A stretch of DNA of 64,000 nucleotides from Stereum hirsutum FP-91666 SS1 (lineage: Eukaryota > Basidiomycota > Agaricomycetes > Russulales > Stereaceae), in assembly GCF_000264905.1 (NCBI RefSeq), contig NW_006763135.1, positions 1,715,179 through 1,779,178 on the forward strand, in the 5' to 3' direction. Positions 47,254 to 58,481 of this stretch are shown here, piece by piece. The stretch's first letter is position 1. Each line of letters opens with the position of its first letter. The notes under the pieces are model-generated. The model saw nothing but the letters and a program-made list of their open reading frames with translations, had not been told where the DNA came from and made no database searches. The position numbers and the translations under genes were made by a program.

Positions 47254-47768
47254 ATGGCTTTCCGCAAGACGTTCTTGAAGAACTGGTGGGCTATTGAGGT
47301 GTGTTTGATTTATATAGGTTTTTGGATTTGATGGTTGATCGCGGTATTTGTCGAGCAGGCCACCCCCATGTACGTTCCTACTCCTCCTTGCAACATATTC
47401 TCAGAGCTTTAATGAGAGTTCCGTCAACTACTTCAGTTTCGCCATTGTTGGCATGGTCGTCGCCGGTGGAGGCTGGTATCTCAGCCGACTTGCTACCGGC
47501 CCAGCTGGTGTGTAGATTATTTCTGCATGACTCGCCTTGCGATTCGCAGTAGCTGACGGCAGACGTGCGAAACTGTAGTCGTCTGGACCAAGGCCAACCC
47601 TACCCCGTGGAACAACGTCGAGCAGAATGAGCAGGTCAAGATGATGTCCGTCAACCAGCGTTTCGATAAACGGTACGTCCATCCTACAATCCTGTGTGGT
47701 TCTGAGCCTCCTGACCGGTGGTTTGTGTTGGCTCTTGGGATCACAGTTGGAACAGGGACAAGCTGTGA
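47254..47768 (+). CDS. NDUFA4/MLRQ-domain mitochondrial respiratory subunit
   Basis: Five exons are inferred: 47254-47298, a micro-exon at 47359-47369, 47437-47507, one from about 47572 to 47672, and a short last exon ending at 47768. The protein, about 82 residues, starts MAFRKTFLKNWWAIE, continues ATPIFAIVGMVVAGGWYLSR as a single membrane helix, then LATGPAVVWTKANPTPWNNV and ends RFDKRWNRDKL. The helix followed by 'R-L-x-x-G-P-x-V-x-W-x-K-x-N-P-x-P-W-N' is the MLRQ/NDUFA4 signature. In animals this protein is a cytochrome c oxidase-associated subunit, first described with complex I; inner mitochondrial membrane location is expected. Without the 11-nt exon the frame breaks, so the micro-exon is needed for the model. 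Confidence 0.85.
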
Positions 47769-48029
47769 ACGACGATCTGTATCTTCACGTAGACCTGATC
47801 CTATGTCCTTGCCTTTTTCTTACTTCCATTTGCGCCGTTGAATCCAACCAGCCTATATTATCCTTCCCTCTTGTAAGTTGTAAAGAGCTTCACCCTATTC
47901 GGCGTTGCCCCAGCGCTTGTCACGCCTCTGTTGTCATATCGTCACATATCAGCGCTAGCGTGATCGATTGAGCCATTGCAGCAACCACCACCTTCGTCCT
48001 TCCGTTTCTCCGTTTGACTTTTACTCGCA

Positions 48030-49533
48030 ATGGTTGTTGCTCTCGGTTCACCTCAACCCGTGTTCACTGTTCCGCCGCTCGACACAATCCCAGATGGTTC
48101 AGACGACAAACCTCAACCCGGCCGTAATCTGGTCAGTCCCGACCCAACCTCCTATTTGCGCCCCCCTCCACTGCGCCCCCCCCACCCCTATCATCGTTCA
48201 CGTTCTCATCGTCAGTGTTCTTTTTCTTTTTATCTCTAGGAGGTAGTTGGCCCTTTGAAAGTCTCGTCTTTGGTCTTTGGTGCGGCTGCATGGTCCCACT
48301 TTTATAATAATGACGCCTATTTGGCGAGTGATGTCCCCCTGCGTACCATCCGTCTCGCTCTTCGGTACGCAGGTAAAGCATCAGAGTACATGAAATTGGT
48401 CTAAATCCTTGAACTTGACAACGTGCGCAACAGATATGGCATCCGGACCTTCGACACCTCGCCCTATTATGGAGCGTCAGAAATCGTATTAGGCACTGCG
48501 CTCAAAGCGTTGGAACTCGAGTTTCCTCGGTCTTCATATCAACTGGTTATTCTATTTCGTCTAAACCTTGTGCACGCACGGTGTAGTATCTGACTCTGAA
48601 ACATATGCGCTGTCATATCTTGACCTCAACAGATGACAAAATGTGGCCGATACGGATCCTCCGACTTCGATTATTCGCCGTCCACGATTCGGAAGAGTGT
48701 CGAACGTAGTCTATCTCGTTTGCATACGACGTACCTCGACACGGTTTATCTGCACGATGTGGAGTTCGTCGCGACGTCGGTCATGCCTCGTAAGGAGGGA
48801 AATCACATAGGGGCGTTGAGCGACGAGAGTGAGGTGTATGGGTTGAAAGAGGGGCAGGAGGGTACGATATGCGGGGAAGGGGATCAGAAGATTCTGGATG
48901 GGATTGCGGAGTTGAGGAAAATGAAGGAAGAGGGGCTGATCAAGAACATCGGGATCACAGGTGGGCAACACCCCCGCTTCTATGATTAATTGGCTGTGAC
49001 GTATATTGTCTTTTTTTTCAGGCTTTCCCCTACCAGCACTCCTCCGCCTTGCCATCCTCGTAGCCAACACAGCACCCTACCGTCCCCTCGACGTCATCCT
49101 ATCCTACTGCCACCTCACTCTCCAGAACAGCACCCTATTGGCCTTCCTCCCATCATTCCTCCAACGCGCCCGCGTCTCCCAAGTCCTGACCGCTTCTCCT
49201 CTGTCTATGGGACTCCTCACACCTACGATACCTGCTTGGCATCCCGCGCCACCAAAAGTGAAAGAAGCAGCTATAGTCGTAGTTTCGAAGTGTCAAGAGT
49301 TGGTAGATTCAGGAAAGGGAGGATTGCCGAACGTTGCTATTGGTTGGGCTGTGGAGAAGGCGGAGGAGGAGAAGATAGCGACGGTTGTGGGTTTGAGTAA
49401 TCTGAGAGAGGTGCATCAGGCGGTTGGTGCATGGAGGGAGGTCAAGGAGGGTGGGAAACAGTATGAGCGGTTTGCGGCTCAGGCTATTCAGGCGTTCGAG
49501 GAGGCTGGAGTAAAGGATTGGTCATGGTCATGA
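48030..49533 (+). CDS. aldo-keto reductase, D-arabinose 1-dehydrogenase (Ara2)-like
   Basis: Five exons, the first being 48030-48131 and the last 49021-49533, encode about 390 residues. The barrel begins VGPLKVSSLVFGAAAWS. Catalytic elements of AKRs are visible: Asp and Tyr in RTFDTSPYYGASEIVLG, Lys in MTKCGRYG and His in YLDTVYLHDVEF. The segment NIGITGFPLPALLRLA is typical of the Ara2/L-galactose dehydrogenase subgroup, as are YRPLDVILSYCHLTLQNSTL and ASPLSMGLLT. Yeast Ara2 oxidises D-arabinose to the lactone used for D-erythroascorbate, so an antioxidant or sugar-oxidation role is inferred. An insertion of about 25 residues after the His segment (SVMPRKEGNHIGALSDESEV) is common in fungal members. 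It is convergent with STI1. Confidence 0.85.
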
Positions 49534-49793
49534 TACACAAGTTGCGAACGGGGATTTGTTACAATGACAGGTATCGCAGAGCGGGTAAGAATGTATTGAT
49601 ATGATGATACAGAGCATATGCAGTAAAAACAATTCCGCCACTCATCCGCAGTGGCAGCGTAGCAAATGACATGAATAATGCAAACAACACCCAGGAGAAG
49701 AAAAGTAATACTGAAAACACGGCAGCGATACATTCAGATCAAGGCTTCTTCATAACGTCCTCAACACGTCGATCATCCTCCCATCACCGCGTC

Positions 49794-52014
49794 TTGATGA
49801 TACCAGCGTTGACGAGCTTCATGATCTTCTGGCGCACAGCGGGATTCTTCATATGGTCTTGCAGAGCACTTGGGTTACCCTGTGCCTGCTGAAGAATCGA
49901 CTGCATGATGGGGTCGTTCATGATGCTCTGTAAGTCGAATCGAGGTAGAGATCAGTACACATTCGTCCTGAGGACCGGGAATGATGCAAAAATACATACT
50001 GCGACTTCAGGATCCCTCATAGCACGCTCAAGAGCCTGCTCGTCCGTCTCACCCGCTCGCTGCTGGTAGATGGCGTTCTGGATCTTGGTCATTTGTTGTT
50101 GGATCTCCGACGTGTGTTTGCCATCATCGTCCTGTTCGGTTGCTTCCTGGATGGCCTCGAGTGCCTTTTCGTAGTCGCGCATAGCGACGAGGATAGTGGC
50201 TTTGCGAATATAAGCCTTGACTATTCGGTAATAATGAGTTGTTAGCCAGGCGAAGAATACTCAACAAGGGAAACGAAGACGTACCGAACTTGGGGTCGAC
50301 CTTGATAGCCTCGTTCGCATCCTTCAACGCCTCTGGGAAAGCTGCCAACTTCGTGTATACGAGCGCACGGTTATTGTACCCCCTTGCATCGCTAGGGTCA
50401 CGCTTGATACTCTCCGTGTAGTGTTTCACGGCCGTCGGGAAGTCACCGTCCTTGAACGCCTTGTTGCCGTCCTCGCGGGCGAGCGCGCTCTTCTCAGGGT
50501 CGATGTAGGCCAAGCGGTCAGCTTCTGCCTTGGCCTTCTGGGTTTCGCGGAGCTTGTTGAGGATATCGGCCGTACGGTGCTCGGTGAGGGACTTCTCGTA
50601 GAACTTAACGGCGTTGGCGAGGTCACCTTTCTTTGAGTAGGAGGTACCAATGCGGCCGAGAGCTTTAGCGACGAGCTTGTAGTCTGCACGGAGCTGTCGA
50701 ACAAGCCAAGTCAGAAAACTAAAAGTACACAATAATAGCACGATGAGACTGTAGAGGACGCTAGAAACTCACTTCACGGCCCTGGTCGACTGCCTTCTCA
50801 GCTTCCTCGATCGCCTTGTCGTAGTCGCCTTGCTCGAAGTACACCGCACTCAAGTTGGTGAGGAACGAGATATCCTTGGGCCACAAGTCCCACGCTTTCG
50901 AGAAATGCTTCCCGGCCGTCTCGAGGTCCTTCTTCTTGTAAGCTTCTGCACCGAGTTTCTTCTCCGCTTCTGCCTCCTTCTTCGCCTTAGCCTCCTCGTC
51001 ATCAGTGTCCTCTGCGTCTTTCATTTCGACATCTGCGGGCTCGGCAGCGGGTTTTGGTGGTGGGGAAGATGTGGATGCGGATGGTTGAGGAGGTGGCGAG
51101 GCAGGACTGGACTTCGGTGGAGAGGTGGGGCGGGCTGAGAGGCCTTCTGGGAGATCTTCGGTGCCTTCAGGACGAGAAAAACCTTGCATATCGATACCCA
51201 TGAGGGCACCGAGGACATCGATCATGCGAGGATCGCTGTTGAGGAGTGATTCAGCCATCTTAGGATTCTGCTGACAAAGTTGAATCTGCAGGAAAAAAAT
51301 GTGAGCATAAGCACGAAAGGAATGAGAACGGCATAAGTATTCGTACGCGTTGAACGAAGGATGGGTCTGCGAGGTGCTTTTGGGTACGGGGATTTGCTGC
51401 GAGCTTTCCGAAGAGGTTGGGGTCGGTGAACATCTTGCCCAGACCAAGTCCCTCGGAAGCGGACTCAGAAGCTAATATGAACAAATTCGCTCAGTACAAA
51501 GTAGGAGACAAGCAAACTGACAGGCGATCATACCTTGTGCAGCCTTGACCTCCTCCAAACCTTTCCTAAGTGGCGCACTATCCTCTAACTTCAACCCACT
51601 CTCGTACGCCTCGATAGCGGGATCGAATCTCTTCAATCCATGCAGCGCAGCTCCCTTGCGCGCATAACCCTTTGCCCACGAAGGGTTCACTTTGATACAC
51701 TAAACCAGACGATTATCAGGTCTCGCTACAACGGAAAAGGTGGCGCCGCCACATACTTGTTCGGCATCTTCGAGCGCTGCCTCGTACTGCTTCTTCCCAG
51801 CCTTTGCAGCGCTACGGTTAGACCAGAGCACATGGTTTGTTGGGTCGAGTTCGATCGCCTTCGAGAATATCTCGATGGCAGAGTCATAGTTCTTCGCCGC
51901 AAAGGCCTTGTTTCCCTCAGCTTTAAGTGCGTCTGCCTGTGCGGGTCACAGAAACATTTTGAGCGACTAGGTAAAGCTGGAAGAAAACATGAAGGTGAGA
52001 CTTACGGAGGCCAT
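49794..52014 (-). CDS. STI1: Hsp70/Hsp90 co-chaperone Sti1 (Hop)
   Basis: The gene has about eight exons; the first coding exon is 9 nt (52014-52006, ATG GCC TCC). The protein shows the complete Sti1 layout: TPR1 (ALKAEGNKAFAAKNYDSAIE, CIKVNPSWAKGYARKGAALH), a first STI1/DP repeat (FGKLAANPRTQKHLADPSFV and LCQQNPKMAESLLNSDPR), a Pro/Ser-rich linker, TPR2A (AEAEKKLGAEAYKKKDLETA), TPR2B (AREDGNKAFKDGDFPTAVKH, GYNNRALVYTKLAAFPEALK) and the C-terminal DP2 (RAMRDPEVASIMNDPIMQSI, ending GIIKTR). Sti1 bridges Hsp70 and Hsp90 through TPR clamps that grip EEVD tails, moving client proteins between chaperones in the cytosol. It is normally heat-shock induced; no heat-shock element was confirmed in the short upstream region. 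Identification is secure. Confidence 0.95.
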
Positions 52015-52204
52015 TAGGGTATGAGTCTATGGAGTGGTGGACAGTTACTTACGCTGGTGGATGAGACGAACGCAGAGTTATAGTCGAGCTGCAGAGCGCT
52101 TGATTTCCCGCCTTTTCGAGAACGTTCCCTTAATCTAATCTCCGGCTGCCTTGATCTTGTAAACCCTTGCGAATTAAATAGGTTTGATACCAAATACATT
52201 TTAA

Positions 52205-52276
52205 TCGGATATGGTGTAACGGCTAACATTGCCGCCTCTCACGCGGCAGCTCGGGGTTCGATTCCCCGTATCCGAA
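52205..52276 (+). tRNA. tRNA-Glu (anticodon CTC)
   Basis: A full cloverleaf can be folded. The acceptor stem pairs TCGGATA with TATCCGA perfectly. The anticodon arm is GCCGC-CTCTCAC-GCGGC, which puts CTC at positions 34-36, and the T arm is CGGGG-TTCGATT-CCCCG. Box A (TGGTGTAACGG) and box B (GGTTCGATTCC) are present. There is no intron and CCA is not encoded. T-runs at about 52297-52300 and 52307-52313 can end Pol III transcription. It lies 190 bp upstream of STI1 in the opposite direction. Confidence 0.95.
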
Positions 52277-53500
52277 TCATGAGCGAGAAATATTGCTTTT
52301 GCATGGTTTTTTTGCACCCGACTCTCACAGGCTCTTACTGGACTCGTCTGTAAGTCGACTTACTATGGCCCCGTCCAATTGTCCTAAGGCGACACATCCA
52401 GTTTCTCTGCCTTTCTGTGAGGCCTTACTGCATCGATCCGCATCCGACATGATTTTTTTCAATGGATCCGGTCACCTACTCAGGCTACTGTACTTCGTTC
52501 TGTTCTTCACATGCGATCTGCAGACGCTTTTCGCCATCATATCGCCGTGAGTAAGAGACCTGTTCACATCGTTGCCAGGCACTCGCAGCAAGGCTACGCT
52601 CTCCCTCTTGCACTAGACATGTTCTAGTTGTAGTGCTTCTGCTCGACGTCAATGATGTACTTATTCAAGGGTGAAAATTCTTGGCCACTGACCGACTGCC
52701 TTCGGTCAGAATTCACATAGACACTCCATTGACATCTCTTGCGGGAGTTGAGATGATTGGCTTAAAGAGAGCTCGGGTACAGTCCGCTTGCGTCGAATCT
52801 TCTTGAAAATCGGCATGGTAAGTAAGTAGTATTGATAGATACCTACTCCACTCCTACTCCTCCCTAGTTTCCCGCCAACTCTCCCCGAAGCTCGTCTCCT
52901 GTGCCTTCCATGACGACGTCTGTACCCAAGACCGTGCAGGGGATAGGACTTTGAAACTACCCTTCTATCATCGTGCCTCGGATCCTTCGTCGTACCTTCC
53001 GGGCATGTCTTTCCCATACTTAGCCGCGAGCAACAGAATGGACGCAAGGAACCTCCTATATTTCTTGGAGAGATTCACCAATGGGGGTTTCAGACAACTG
53101 GTCATGAGGATGATTGTCCTGATAGTTTTCTTGGCAGAAGATGAAGAGGCGAAATGCCCACCTTTCTGGGAACATCGCCGTCGAGGTTTTGCCTTATTGA
53201 TACTTTCCGCAGAATTTCAGGCGTACCTTTTGCTGCTATATCGGACGAGCTTATTCTGATCCATCTCAAAGGCCTGTGCAGCACGCGACACAATAACCTA
53301 TGGTTCAATTGGATCCCCATTTGATACCCACAGCACATCGTTCCACACTACACGACAGCAACTAAGTTGGTAAATCATGATCGTATTGCCAAGCATGCTG
53401 CTCTTTGCCTATCGAATATCCCATGGCAAGACGACAACCGTATAAGATGGCTGGGAGCAAGGCATGCGACTCGAATCATCACCCACCTCCAGGTCTCATC
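52277..53500. other. 1.2 kb without a supported gene
   Basis: Frames such as 52951-53259 (+) and 52706-53047 (-) have no recognisable family and no splice-linked continuation. The right end must carry the promoter of the amylase gene. Confidence 0.4.
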
Positions 53501-56500
53501 ATGCTTTGCGACCTTGGACTAAAGCTCGTCGTAGCCCTTGGAGCTCTCAGTTTCCTCCAGAGCGTCTCCGGGACTCAGAATGCGACTCTCGAGACTAGAG
53601 CACCCACAGGATCGAACGGTGAGCTGTTCCTCGCAGATCTTACTCGTTGTGATACTGACAATTTTGAGGTTGCAGTTGTAATCATACAGGTTCGTAACAC
53701 CGACGATATTAGAAACAGTGGTGCGAACTCATGCATGAGTCTACAGATGTTTGAATGGACCTGGGACTCTATTGCTGCTGAATGCAGTGACTTTATCGGT
53801 CCTGCTGGTAAGGGCGTGTGTGACTTTCAACTGACCAATGAGACTAATATACGCGTTAATGATTCCTTCAGGTTATGGTTTTGTACAAGGTATGCGCGCG
53901 GCTTTCATGCCCGCCACGAAACGACTCTTACCCTTGATTTTATCTAGTGAGCCCTGCTCAGGAGCATATCACCGGTCGGTACAAAGGTCCCTCTATCCAT
54001 CAACAAATATTCAATATCTCATTGACAGGCACACAATGGTGGACGGATTACCAGCCGGTGTCTTACACCTTAACCTCCAAGCGCGGCAATCGCGCTCAAT
54101 ACCAGAACATGGTCAATGTAGGTCTTTTCTGGCGACCGAAGCCCGTATTTTGAGCTAAGCCTATTCTATATGGTCCCTAGACTTGTCATGCAGCAGGTGT
54201 AAGGTATGAATTCTGAGTGACCGAATAATGAAACCATATGAGGGGTCTTCTAACTATGTCATGCTTCGTCAGGGTTATCGCAGGTACGTTCTCGTTGTCA
54301 TCCTTGACGGATCCGTTAATTCATGTGCGTCTCAAAAGACACAATCTTCAACCATATGACCGGAATCGATTCAGGTCAGTCTTTGACGCGTGCTATTCTT
54401 CCATCGAGTGCTGACACTGGTCTATGCTCCAGGTACTGGCACTGCGGGAAGTTGTACGTCCTCCCTACTGGGTTTACAGTGGCGTTCGCAAGAGCTAACG
54501 GATGGCACAGCTTTCACGCATTATAACTATCCGGGTATCTACCAAATACAGGTGCGTTCGTGTTTCTCGTGAGGCCAAATATTTAGTATTCACCATCAAA
54601 TCACTGTTACTCGCAGGACTTCCACATGTGTGGATCCCCTGGTAACGATATCGACGACTTCAACAACGAAGAACAGGTCTGGGACTGTGAGCTCGTTAAC
54701 TTGGCGGATCTTGCCACCGAGACAACCTACGTGCGAGGTCGATTGGCGGAATATGCCAATGATTTGATCAGCCTTGGTGTCGATGGTCTTCGTCTGGATG
54801 CAGCCAAAGATATCCCCCCTCAAGATATCGCAGCTATCTTGGCACAGTTCACTAAGACTGTATATATCACTCAGGAGGCGAGACCCATTTTCGTCACTAT
54901 ACGTGACCATTCATAACAGTCTGAGAACATCAGGTTATTTTCGGTGATGGCCAACCAGTCACTCCCGCTCTGTATACAGGAAATGGTATGCATATACAAT
55001 TCTTGTCATGCTCACCTACCTATTGATTATATTCCTAATTTGTAGGAGACGTTATGGAGTGCGTAATGACTCCTGGGACCTGGATACAACATTAAACGAA
55101 GTCATCTGACGCATCTTTAGGTTCCGTTACACTACCGCCCTTCAGAGTGCATTCCTGGGCGGAGGCATTTCTTCGCTTCAGGACCTCGACAATCGAGGTG
55201 AACATTCCTTTCGTTCGTCTACGAACATTATCCACTAACACATACATTTGAAGGCTGGGTCGCAGGTACGGGAGCCAACGTTTTTGTCGCGGACCACGAC
55301 ACTGAGAGGGTACGACCTTGCATTTCGTCTGAGCTCATTCGTCATTTCTCATCGTCTGGGGGCAGAACGGTGGATCACTGAATGCCAACTCGCCTTCAAA
55401 CACGTATACATTGGCCCATGTATTCTCTCTGTGAGTATACGTGCGTCTAGTGCTTAGACACTCCTCTCACTTGTCTGGCTACAGTGCACACCCATACGGC
55501 ACGCCCACCGTCCTTTCGAGTTACACTGGGTTCACGAACACCGACCTGGGTGCGCCCAATGGTGGTAAGACCTCCTATATGCGTCGTTCAAACAGCATTC
55601 TGAGCCTTGAATTGGTCGCAACCGCTAGGTACCGGGACATGTTCAGGAAACACAGGGACTAACGGCTGGTACATCTACTCATGGGTTCCAAAACGCTCCA
55701 TTACTGAAAAGGTTTCCTTTCACAGGTTATGTCAACATCGTTGGACGCCGATTGCTGGCATGGTTGGGTTCCGTAACAATGTCGGCTCGGCCGCTATAAC
55801 GAACTTTGTGGCGCCCAGCTCCCAGCAGATCGCCTTCGGTAGAGGTGCTCTTGGATTTGTTGCTATCAACAACATCGGTTCGTTTATGACCTGCTCTTCT
55901 CACCGTACAGAGGGCGCAGCTAACGCCTTGGTATCGTAGACTCCGCTTGGACGACCACTTTCCAGACTTCTTTACCCGCTGGAAACTACTGCGACGTTAC
56001 GACTGGGACAGCGTCTAATGGGGCCTGCAGCGGCGTCTCGTGAGTGGTTCAACCTACACACATCAAATCACGGCATTTGACTAATTTTGGAACGTGGCGT
56101 CAGGGTCACCGTCTCGTCTACGGGCACCTTCAGTGCGACCGTCCCTGCTCGTTCAGCACTTGGTTCGTGGGCTCGAATTTTGGTCAAAAATTTCAAGACT
56201 GATGATCTTGATTCGTTTTGCTTCTACTTCTACTATCAGGTATCCACACCGGCGCACTGGGGACAGGTTCAAGTTCGGGTGGCGGTGGCGGCACGACGCC
56301 ACCTGCCTCTGGCACCGTCTCCGTCTTGTTCTCCGAAATTGCTCAGACGACATTTGGAGAGGTATGTCAAAGATCAAGTGCATAATTACCATGTTCTGAC
56401 AGTCTTGAAATGAATACTCCCAGAATGTTTTCGTCGTTGGGAGCATTTCTCAATTGGGGACTTGGGACCCTGCCAGCTCTGTGCGTTGCCTCTTTTACCT

Positions 56501-56787
56501 CTTGATCCTTCCTAAATGCCAATATTTTGTTACAGATCCCGCTCTCTTCTGCTAACTTCCCGGACTGGGAGGTCACTGTCTCTCTGCCTGCCAATACTGC
56601 ATTCCAGTATAAGTATATCCGCAAGGAGACTGACGGGAGTGTACGTCGGCCTGATCATCGTGCTCCCATGCTCTGCTATGAGTTGATATATTTATATTTC
56701 ACACAGGTCGTATGGGAGTCTGACCCCAATCGTAGTGCGACAACCCCGAGCTCTGGGTCGTTGACTCTCGATGATACCTGGAGATAA
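53501..56787 (+). CDS. secreted alpha-amylase (GH13) with CBM20 starch-binding domain
   Basis: Around twenty short exons are read. The start at 53501 gives a signal peptide ([20 protein letters not shown], cleavage after VSG likely). Conserved GH13 regions appear in order: [32 protein letters not shown], region [10 protein letters not shown], region [14 protein letters not shown] with the nucleophile Asp, region III YITQEVIFGDG with the acid Glu, and region [14 protein letters not shown] with the transition-state Asp. A Gly/Ser/Thr-rich linker ([15 protein letters not shown]) leads to the CBM20 ([61 protein letters not shown]) ending at the stop. The enzyme hydrolyses internal alpha-1,4 bonds of starch and binds raw granules, outside the cell. 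Micro-exons occur at 53872-53889, 54273-54283 and 55046-55058. Exon edges in the middle need transcript support. Confidence 0.9.
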
Positions 56788-57262
56788 ACTAAGAGCACGG
56801 AGGAGTTCTGAGATAATAGCTGGTGGGACAGTCGTAGTTGTGTTCGAAGTTGTTGTGTATACCCGCTTTTCCTTGATGTCAGATCGCTTGAGCATTCGTT
56901 CATTTCGTGTAACGACGAATGATACGGGGAGATTCTGATCCTATAGTACAAGCCTAAGACAACGACGATAGAAGCTGAGATTTGTCGCACGCAAGCAAGT
57001 CGTTGAGAAATCTCATTCAGACGATGGTACGAGCACAGGTACACAGTTGAAATGTTCTGCCCCAATACGCACTGGAGTTGCATGAGTACAGAGAGGATAT
57101 TATGTTTCTTCCGGAGACGATATATGTTACATTTGGCCACCCTGGCCTGCTGGAACTGATTTTCCCTGCCATCAAGACTTCAGCCGAGCTCTGCTGCAAC
57201 GGAGCTTGACCTACAGACAAACCTTTGAATAAGCCAACAGAGGTGTACGAAGATAGAATATT
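56788..57262. other. intergenic region between convergent amylase and TXNDC9 genes
   Basis: The two flanking genes converge, so the interval is expected to be 3' flanks only. No gene is supported. Confidence 0.4.
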
Positions 57263-58328
57263 TCAATCGTCCAAATCAAAGTCAGAGTCATCATCGTTTC
57301 TGTTCTGCTGGCGGAAGCGGCCCCTTCCAGAAACTGTGCTCGTCGCATGTTGGACAGTAGGCGCCACAGCAGGTTCCTTTTGTATAACATCTATGATGCA
57401 TAATGGCGGTGAGAGCCGCATCAGCTCAACTGGAGGGATTGTAGACTCACCTGATTGCAGCAATCGGAGCTCGAGGGTGGCTGTTGCAAACTTGTCGCTG
57501 TTACCCAGCTCCTCGAAACCAACGATCCTTGTTGGAAGTCAGTGGACGAGCCCTGCTCCGAGGGCTAATATCGCTTACCTGTCTTTCGAAACGCCGTTCA
57601 TGAAAGTTATAACGCATGGGAGGACTTTGATGCCTAGTTTCTCAACGAGGAACGGGACGTTCTCTACGAACACCCGTATGAAGAGCGTGTGAAAGTACTT
57701 CGGGGCGATCGCCTACCAGTAGCTCTCTCAATTCAGTAAGAATAGGGTAGTAAAACAACGAGTTGTGCGTACAGCTAGGTGTTTGTCCATGATCTGACAT
57801 CGCTGAAAATTTGAGTGGTAGAAGTGGATAACGCAGCGTTCTTCGCGCCTGTAGCGGCGTAGAAAGACAGACCTGTTCAGCTTGACTTAGATGCGCGGTA
57901 CACGAAGGAACTCACGCGCTGAGCTGTATTACTTCCTTCTCATCGGTGATCTCACTATACTTCCCGTGTTGATTCGCCTTCATTTCCTTCATATATTCGA
58001 CCCTGAGGAAAGGTTATACTCGAGATTCAGTGCAGCACTCCATGAAGCCGAGATCGTACGCACTCTCGTCGCAGCTCCTTTATACCCTGCTCTCGGACCC
58101 ATGCATCGTCATTCTCAATTTCTGCCTCCAACTCGGCGAAAATGTCTTCCTCGCCTAGCGCATCAGGGTCCGAACGAGGTTCAGAGGTAGAGGCGGCAGA
58201 GTTCAGGAGCTGAGCGCTGAGGAGCTCTACTTTGGGGTTGCGAGGGCCTGTGCTTCACGAGTGGAATACTCAGGGATCGTGATTCATGAGGGGAAAGGGC
58301 CGACTCACTATACTTCGTCGTCGGACAT
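57263..58328 (-). CDS. PLP1: thioredoxin-like phosducin family protein (TXNDC9/Plp1-like)
   Basis: About seven exons run from MSDDEV at 58328 to the stop at 57263. After an N-terminal helical part (ALATPKVELLSAQLLNSA, then EEDIFAELEAEIENDD) the typical TXNDC9 sequence appears: VEYMKEMKANQHGKYSEITD with EKEVIQLSA, CQIMDKHLA in the thioredoxin-fold centre, FIRVFVENVPFLVEKLGIKV, LPCVITFMNGVSKDR and IVGFEELGNSDKFATATLEL. The protein ends in an acidic tail (NDDDSDFDLDD). It lacks the redox CxxC, as usual in this family. Yeast Plp1 and human TXNDC9 act with the CCT chaperonin in tubulin and actin folding; this role is inferred from homology. Exon edges are approximate. The gene is head-to-head with DOM34, 153 bp between the start codons. 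Confidence 0.85.
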
Positions 58329-58481
58329 TTGGTTGGAGGTATGAATGAGGGTAAGGTTCAGCAAGGCGAAGGCGGTTGATGAGTGTGGCGCAAGGATGAT
58401 TGAACTTGCAAGATGTGGCCCGGAACGACAGATTGTGAAGCCCAATCAGGCAGGCAAGGTTACTTTATCCCCACATTCACC

